From Planctomycetota bacterium (GTDB lineage: Bacteria; Planctomycetota; Planctomycetia; Pirellulales; Pirellulaceae): a stretch of DNA of 64,000 nucleotides. Below are positions 58,824 through 64,000 of this stretch, piece by piece. The stretch spans positions 162,086-226,085 of the forward strand of contig JABAAE010000008.1 in the NCBI GenBank assembly GCA_014238905.1, given 5' to 3'. Made by a program: the position numbers and the translations under genes. Under the pieces are notes generated by a model. That model searched no databases. It worked only from the letters and a program-made list of their open reading frames with translations, and had not been told where the DNA came from. Numbering within the stretch: the first letter of the stretch is position 1; every line of letters starts with the position of its first letter.

Positions 58824-59700
58824 TGTTTTCTGGAAATTAACACCGATAAAATCATTGGCTCAGCTCAAAACGTGTTTGAGCAACTCTAAATGAAAGAGAA
58901 ACAGTAGACTACCGGTTCATCCATTCAGAGTCCATCAACTGACTCGTTGGCGGGTTATCTACGTGGGTGATGTCTATTCTCTTTCGGTCCACATCGACGA
59001 CGTTCCACTTTAAACGATGATCAATTCGTTTGAAAAAATGCTCTGGTCAATCTCGACAACCGGGTCAACCCGTTTTCCACACCGTCCCGCTTTCTTGTAG
59101 AACCCATTTCCTATCGAAGGCGTGCCTATACAAACCATTGCCTGGCGAGTTTCAAAATCGAAAAGGCGATTGTTCAGTACCCAGATTCCCCTGACAAACG
59201 TGACATTGGCTTGGCCCCTCCCGGATGACGCCTGAATCTCTCGGCTCCGGCACAACCTTAACCAATGAATCTTAACCAATATATCCTGATGACGGCCCCT
59301 TTGAAAACGGATTTGGGGACCAACAGAAAACTTCACAATACTGGGAGGTTCGGTAGGCGGTCAGTAAGCCAGCACTCTTCAACGGTCGGTTCGCCACCCA
59401 ACAATAAAACAAGCGGTCCTGATCTTAGCAGGATCAGAAGTCGACAATAAAATGCAATTCCCACCCTGCCGGCCAACGACCCTGACCATTTCTGTTGGCA
59501 GTACATGCCCCCCATTCCACCGGTAAAAATCGCCTTAAGCCGCCAACAATGATCCTGGAATTTCCTTTTCCATAATAGATTTTTTCGCCGCTTCGTCTAA
59601 ACTTGAAACTTCACCGAATCATACTCCCCTCCGCCAAATTCGACGATCTCGTTCTTTCGCGGGTCGTTAGTCGTTAAACCACCTGACAGGATTGCATTCC
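58824..59700. other. Intergenic, 877 bp, possible frameshifted gene
   Basis: On the minus strand a reading from 59336 runs in one frame to 59010 (ending FYKKAGRCGKRVDPVVEID). At a run of six T the coding-like reading moves to another frame and continues to a stop at 58909 (RIDITHVDNPPTSQ). No domain is recognised. The rest of the spacer shows a weak 14-bp direct repeat near 59256-59283 and nothing else. Confidence 0.3.
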
Positions 59701-61068
59701 ATGACGTTTCCTCATCCAACCTCCCGCCGCCAATTCATGGGTGGTCTCGCCGCCGGTACGACAGGTCTGTTATTCCCTTTTTCCGACAGCGCCCCTGCCT
59801 TTGGATCTCCCATCGAACGTCCGGTTTTCGCGACCATCGGTTTACGTAACCAGGGATGGTCTATTACCAATAAGTCGACCAAGTTTGCTGATTTCGCCGC
59901 GTTGGCCGATGTCGATGCCAATGTGCTGGGAGCCAACGTTGAAAAACTGAACAAGCGACAAGGTAAAAAACCGGATTCTTATAAGGATTATCGTCAAGTC
60001 CTGGACCGTAAAGATATCGATGCCGTGATGATCGCCACACCAGACCACTGGCATACCAAGATTGCGGTCGAGGCGATGCTGGCTGGCAAAGATGTGTACT
60101 GTGAAAAACCGCTGACCCTGACCATCGACGAAGGCAAACTGATCGAAAAAGTGGTCAAAAAAACCGGGAGGATATTTCAAGTCGGAACCATGCAGCGTAC
60201 CGAATCAGGACAACGATTTCTGCAAGCGATTGCTTTAGTCAAAGCAGGTCGCATCGGTGAGGTGAAAAAAGTCACCTGCGGTATCGGAGGATTTAAGCCA
60301 TCACCCACGATTCCGGTGACAACCGTTCCCGAAGAACTTGATTGGGATCTCTGGCTAGGACCCGCTCCCAAAACGGAATATCGAGCTCTACCGGAAATGC
60401 GCAAGGGCTACGGCGGAGGTGTGCCACTTTACAGCAATTGCCATTATGCTTTCCGTAACTGGCATGAATACTCAGGTGGAAAACTGACCGACTGGGGAGC
60501 CCATCACGTCGATATTGCCTGCTGGGCCATCGGTGCCAGCAAGACCGGTCCCACTCGGGTGACTCCCCTGAACTTTGAAATGGGCGTTCCCTACAAGGAC
60601 GGTCACCCCCTCAAAGACGATCAATACAATATCGCCATCAAATTTAACATCCGCGCCGAAATGCCTTTCGGGATAGAGATGCTGATCACCAATGAAGGCG
60701 ATAACGGCATCCTGTTTGAAGGGACAAAGGGTCGTTTTTTCGTCAACCGAGGCAAAATTGTGGGCAAACCAGTTGAGGATCTGAAAGAAAATCCCCTTCC
60801 GGATGACGCGATAGAAAAAGTTTATGGTGGTCCGGTGGCTGAGAACCACACCGCCAACTTTATCGATGCAATGAATTCCCGAAAACAACCTATTTCAGAT
60901 GTTTGGTCTCACAATCGCATGCTGGAAATCTGCCACTTGGCCAATATTGCCATGCGACTGGATCGCGAAATCAAGTGGAATCCCATCAAGCGTGAGGTCA
61001 TGGGAGACGAGCAAGCCAATTCATTTTTATCGCGTGAAAACCGAAAAGGATTCGAGATCAACATGTAG
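59701..61068 (+). CDS. Gfo/Idh/MocA family oxidoreductase, exported
   Basis: 455 residues. TSRRQFMGGLAAGTTGLLFPF is a Tat-type signal. The nucleotide-binding half has a relaxed Rossmann start (PVFATIGLRNQG), and DVYCEKPLTLTIDEGK has the EKP motif. GGKLTDWGAHHVDIACWAIG carries the catalytic Asp/His pair. The ATG at 59701 is preferred over the in-frame TTG at 59692. The role is likely redox chemistry on a sugar, with substrate unknown. It has no same-strand neighbour. Confidence 0.92.
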   Translation: MTFPHPTSRRQFMGGLAAGTTGLLFPFSDSAPAFGSPIERPVFATIGLRNQGWSITNKSTKFADFAALADVDANVLGANVEKLNKRQGKKPDSYKDYRQVLDRKDIDAVMIATPDHWHTKIAVEAMLAGKDVYCEKPLTLTIDEGKLIEKVVKKTGRIFQVGTMQRTESGQRFLQAIALVKAGRIGEVKKVTCGIGGFKPSPTIPVTTVPEELDWDLWLGPAPKTEYRALPEMRKGYGGGVPLYSNCHYAFRNWHEYSGGKLTDWGAHHVDIACWAIGASKTGPTRVTPLNFEMGVPYKDGHPLKDDQYNIAIKFNIRAEMPFGIEMLITNEGDNGILFEGTKGRFFVNRGKIVGKPVEDLKENPLPDDAIEKVYGGPVAENHTANFIDAMNSRKQPISDVWSHNRMLEICHLANIAMRLDREIKWNPIKREVMGDEQANSFLSRENRKGFEINM

Positions 61069-61195
61069 AGGTTGTCCAAGGCGGCAACCGGGACTATTTC
61101 TAATACGTCGTGATTGGACAGCCAATATTGAGTCCCCATTCTCTTTATCAATTGGGGTTAACCTCTACAGTAAATTATCGTTCTCAGAATATCGC

Positions 61196-61249
61196 GAAGA
61201 AGACCCCTATGTTGAAGAAGACCCCTATGTTGAAGAAGACCCCTATGTT
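61196..61249. repeat. 18-bp tandem repeat, three exact copies
   Basis: GAAGAAGACCCCTATGTT is repeated three times without change, between the oxidoreductase stop and the beta-barrel gene stop. Confidence 0.95.
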
Positions 61250-61395
61250 GATGAGTGATCACGAGTCGCGTCATGTCATCATGGTCGGCAACTATCGTTG
61301 TTGTCACGATTTCTTTTTCATTAAAACCAGACGCAAACCTGCTGCCTGATCTCCGGTCAAAGAAACATCATCCCTCAAAACTCTCGCCAACCAAC

Positions 61396-61420
61396 ACAAA
61401 AAGAGGCCCAAGGGCCCCTT
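61396..61420 (-). terminator. Intrinsic terminator of the beta-barrel gene
   Basis: On the minus strand AGGGGCCC and GGCCTCT pair with a tiny loop and are followed by TTTTTGTG. It lies about 60 bp after the stop of the minus-strand gene. Confidence 0.65.
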
Positions 61421-61479
61421 CTTGATCTGAAAATTTCTTCGTTTTGAAATCCAGGTTAGACGATTTGAATAGCCAACGT

Positions 61480-62481
61480 TCAAAAGTCCATGGCCGCAGA
61501 CATCACCAACCCAAACAGTCCGAAACTACCAGCATCGCCTGCCCATTGAGCACCACCATCGTCATCGTCATTAGTAAAATCCCAACCGCCGCCGCCGACT
61601 AAAAGCTGAGACTCGACACCCGCACGAAGCGTCATTGTGTTTTGACCGATGCAGCTTTGCCATTGGAATCCAATTTGGGTTTCCATGATCGGTAATACGG
61701 TATAATGACGGAGTCTCTCCAATGTCTCAATGCTCCCATTATCAGTGCCGGATACAGATTCCGACTCCCTTCCAAACATCAAAGAACCACGAGCGTTGCC
61801 GAACATACTGAATCCCCGACGAGTCTTTCGAACCGCTTCGAATCGAATCGTGGGTCCCAAGCCGTCGAAACTTTGTGATGCTTCTAAAATTTCTCCTGCA
61901 AAATCGGTTAATGCCGTGTACTCTCGCGCTAGATGGGCATAACGAAGTCCCCCGCCCAGTGAGAATTGCATGCCGCCAACATCGAATTGATTAAAAGACT
62001 CAAAATCCATTGTGTCCAGTGAAAGCCGGTTGGTAATGCTAAGCACATCCGATGAAACATCCGGGCCAATTGAATCTCGGATGAACGATGCTTCCAGAGC
62101 GTTGGGACTGGTGGCATGGGTCAGGCTGTTGTGATCAAAATTGAAATAAGTGAACCTCCAACCAAGGCCCTGTTCGTTCATTTTGCCGAACCAAATCCGA
62201 GGATTGTATTTCAGATCCCAAGAATTGCTATATTCGGTTTCCAAGGGGCTGTCTATTTCCTTAAAAATGGCCTCTCGTTCGAAAAACGGCATCAAGATGA
62301 CGTGCTCGTATCCGACATTCCATCCGGGAGATCTACCTTGAACTGACTCGATGGCGTCGTCCACGGTTGTAGCGGGAATTTGAGCCGATTCCTGGCTTTG
62401 CAAAAGAGCATTCCCGCCCAAGGCAAGAAAGACAAAGCCAACCATGGTTAATAATCGCAAACCGGTTAATCTATTTTCCAT
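61480..62481 (-). CDS. Predicted outer-membrane beta-barrel protein
   Basis: 333 residues with a signal peptide (MVGFVFLALGGNALLQS). The chain shows alternating hydrophobic strands and turns and ends in phenylalanine (SAAMDF), both typical of outer-membrane barrels. It resembles the Lpg1974/MOMP-like pore family seen in planctomycetes (WNVGYEHVILMPFFERE, GGGLRYAHLAREYTALTDFAG). It may allow passage of solutes. An Asp-rich DDDDDGG turn near the C-terminus may bind calcium. Terminator present downstream. Confidence 0.72.
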   Translation of the reverse strand: MENRLTGLRLLTMVGFVFLALGGNALLQSQESAQIPATTVDDAIESVQGRSPGWNVGYEHVILMPFFEREAIFKEIDSPLETEYSNSWDLKYNPRIWFGKMNEQGLGWRFTYFNFDHNSLTHATSPNALEASFIRDSIGPDVSSDVLSITNRLSLDTMDFESFNQFDVGGMQFSLGGGLRYAHLAREYTALTDFAGEILEASQSFDGLGPTIRFEAVRKTRRGFSMFGNARGSLMFGRESESVSGTDNGSIETLERLRHYTVLPIMETQIGFQWQSCIGQNTMTLRAGVESQLLVGGGGWDFTNDDDDGGAQWAGDAGSFGLFGLVMSAAMDF

Positions 62482-62831
62482 TTTTTATTCCCCCAAGGTC
62501 AGAGAGGTACATCCTTCGAAGTGCATAGCGCTACCAGAAGACCTATATCGAACTATGACAGCCTAAACACCAGCGATTTCCTAGAAAAAGCAGCTTCAAC
62601 CTACCGGTATATTTCCGATTCGTCCGAAGCAATCGTTGATCGTCAATTTCCAATGGTCCATCAATCAGCAGACACCGCCTAGCTTGCCGATAGGAACGTC
62701 GAATCCGATTGGTTCCGGGAAATGCCCGCTAGCAATACAAGCGGTTGTCAGGCGAGGACCCACCATCGTTCAGCATGCCGTTACACCTGACTTGATCTAC
62801 GGCTGGAGGCTGGAGATTTCTGGTCACCGAT
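62482..62831. other. Intergenic, 350 bp
   Basis: Nothing recognised; it lies between the start of the beta-barrel gene and the stop of the alcohol dehydrogenase gene, so it likely holds the barrel's promoter. Confidence 0.4.
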
Positions 62832-63935
62832 TCAAGGCCGGATCGCGACTCGAACCGGTTGACGTTCTACAGCGTATTCAAACGCTTCCTGAATCTGTTC
62901 CAGTGAAAATGATCGGCTGACCAGTTTGCCAAATGGGTACCGATGATGTGCCTCTTCGAGAAACCTCAGAGCGTGCTCCAGGTCAGTGGGGAGATAATTA
63001 TGAAGCCCTCGTATGGTCAACATTCGCCTGACTAAATCTTCGGGAGCAATCGCCATGAGCGGGCCAGGAAATACCGATCCAGCCAATAAAACGCAACCGC
63101 CAATCCTTGCCGCGGCAATACAGGACTCCACTGCCGAAGTGATCCCGGAAACGTCAAGGCAGACATCCACACCCCGCCCTTGGGTAAGAGACTCCGCCAA
63201 CAATGCGATTTCGTTGCAATCGGTCGTGGCGAGGCAATGGGTTGCTCCAAATTCGGTCGCCAGCTCCAAACGACTGATATTTGGATCGACAATCATGATT
63301 TGCCTGGCGCCAAGACTACTGAATTGAGCCGCCGCAGTCAGGCCAAGCATGCCAGCGCCCATAATCAAAACGGTCGAATCAGAAACGGCATTGATCCGAT
63401 CGATGGCATGCGTTTCTCCTATCATTCGCAAAGCAGCCGAAACAGTCGCCGTCGCACAATTGGCTGGGCAAATCACTTCGTCGGCTAGTGACTCGCCAAC
63501 AGGAAAAATGGGCGTCCCGGGCACCAGCAGGCAGTTTTCAGAAAATCCACCAGTCGGACAAGCACCGCTGGCCAGATGCCCATACTTATAAAGCGATTCA
63601 CATTTCTGCGTTAGATTCACCTTGCAAAAAAAACAATGACCACATCCAACCGCCATCGCCCAGGTGACGCGTTGATGAAGCTGAAGCTGGTTTCCATAAA
63701 AATCCAACGGCGGATCGTCTCCCGCCCAATCCTCGATCTCCCCGATAATCTCATGCCCCATCACACAACCGCAAGGGGCGTCACGTCTACCAGAAAACGT
63801 ATGTATGTCACTCCCGCAGATCGTGCAGCAGGTAACCCGGACCAATACTTCTCCTGGTTTGACCTTCGGCCTGTCGAAAACATACCGAGCAAACGATCTT
63901 GTTTCAGAGCTGAATTGAAATGCAACTCGATTCAA
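62832..63935 (-). CDS. Zinc-dependent alcohol dehydrogenase, phosphonate-associated type
   Basis: 367 residues, cytoplasmic MDR family. CTICGSDIHTFSGRR and GHEIIGE are the catalytic zinc region. CGHCFFCKVNLTQKCESLYKYGH holds the structural zinc cysteines. VLIMGAGMLGLTAAAQF binds NAD. The NLTQKCESLYKYGH segment resembles alcohol dehydrogenases linked to phosphonate breakdown in other bacteria. That link is inferred, since no phosphonatase gene is in the window; upstream genes may lie beyond the edge. Confidence 0.85.
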   Translation of the reverse strand: MNRVAFQFSSETRSFARYVFDRPKVKPGEVLVRVTCCTICGSDIHTFSGRRDAPCGCVMGHEIIGEIEDWAGDDPPLDFYGNQLQLHQRVTWAMAVGCGHCFFCKVNLTQKCESLYKYGHLASGACPTGGFSENCLLVPGTPIFPVGESLADEVICPANCATATVSAALRMIGETHAIDRINAVSDSTVLIMGAGMLGLTAAAQFSSLGARQIMIVDPNISRLELATEFGATHCLATTDCNEIALLAESLTQGRGVDVCLDVSGITSAVESCIAAARIGGCVLLAGSVFPGPLMAIAPEDLVRRMLTIRGLHNYLPTDLEHALRFLEEAHHRYPFGKLVSRSFSLEQIQEAFEYAVERQPVRVAIRP

Positions 63936-64000
63936 AATATTTCTTTCATTCCTGCACCAGCAATAAACCGAAAACCTTTTTCAGTCCCCATTGTTGATTC

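Larger units (their letters stand above)
61069..61479. other. Intergenic, 411 bp, convergent genes
   Basis: It contains the 18-bp repeat and the terminator described separately. A plus-strand reading through the repeat (EEDPYV repeated) has no support as a gene. Confidence 0.5.

Noticed and set aside
60899-61258. Plus-strand reading with EEDPYV repeats.
   Set aside because: It overlaps the end of the oxidoreductase in another frame, and the repeat is intergenic DNA with an 18-bp period that happens to stay open.

Overview
The window looks like the chromosome of a planctomycete (Pirellulales/Rhodopirellula-like). This is inferred from family content: nine sulfatase domains in about 64 kb, the planctomycete-typical secreted families DUF1501, DUF1552, DUF1592-type cytochrome and PSD1 cytochrome (DUF1549/DUF1553), Tat-type Gfo/Idh/MocA oxidoreductases, and moderate GC with loosely spaced genes. 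No rRNA, tRNA, CRISPR array or insertion sequence was recognised.

Layout. 1-6.3 kb: a 17-bp tandem repeat, a secreted LamG/DUF1080-like protein, a sulfatase, an esterase and a SUKH-like protein. 6.7-20 kb (minus strand): a sialic-acid/sulfate block made of a DUF1592 cytochrome protein, a DUF1552 protein, an iduronate-2-sulfatase-like ORF, a 2015-residue multi-enzyme ORF (sialidase, two sialate O-acetylesterase domains, sulfatase) and N-acetylneuraminate lyase. The iduronate-2-sulfatase is cut by one in-frame TAA and its missing C-terminus starts the giant ORF, so the frame runs for about 2453 codons apart from that stop. 20-24.7 kb: a sulfatase pair and a putative zinc peptidase. 24.8-33.9 kb: an oxidoreductase, an esterase fused to a TIM-barrel glycosidase-like domain, a sulfatase whose start codon is the last copy of a 17-bp repeat, and an esterase with an InlB-type tail. 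34-37.6 kb: cysK, a BlaI-type repressor and an M56 peptidase with long internal repeats. 38-47 kb: small lipoproteins and membrane proteins, an esterase, and an aminotransferase/amidase/permease cluster. 47.3-48.6 kb: a retron-type reverse transcriptase preceded by a structured region that also encodes a 38-residue membrane peptide. 48.6-58.8 kb: a sulfatase-esterase fusion, a sulfatase, and a coupled PSD1 cytochrome/sulfatase/DUF1501 operon. 59.7-63.9 kb: an oxidoreductase, a beta-barrel protein and a zinc alcohol dehydrogenase of the phosphonate-associated type.

How it fits together. Most genes point to exported breakdown of sulfated, acetylated and sialylated glycans. Sulfatases and esterases strip decorations, the sialidase releases sialic acid, NanA cleaves it inside the cell, and Gfo/Idh/MocA proteins may process sugars. 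The retron and the many 13-18 bp tandem repeats are unrelated to that theme and are the main non-metabolic signals.
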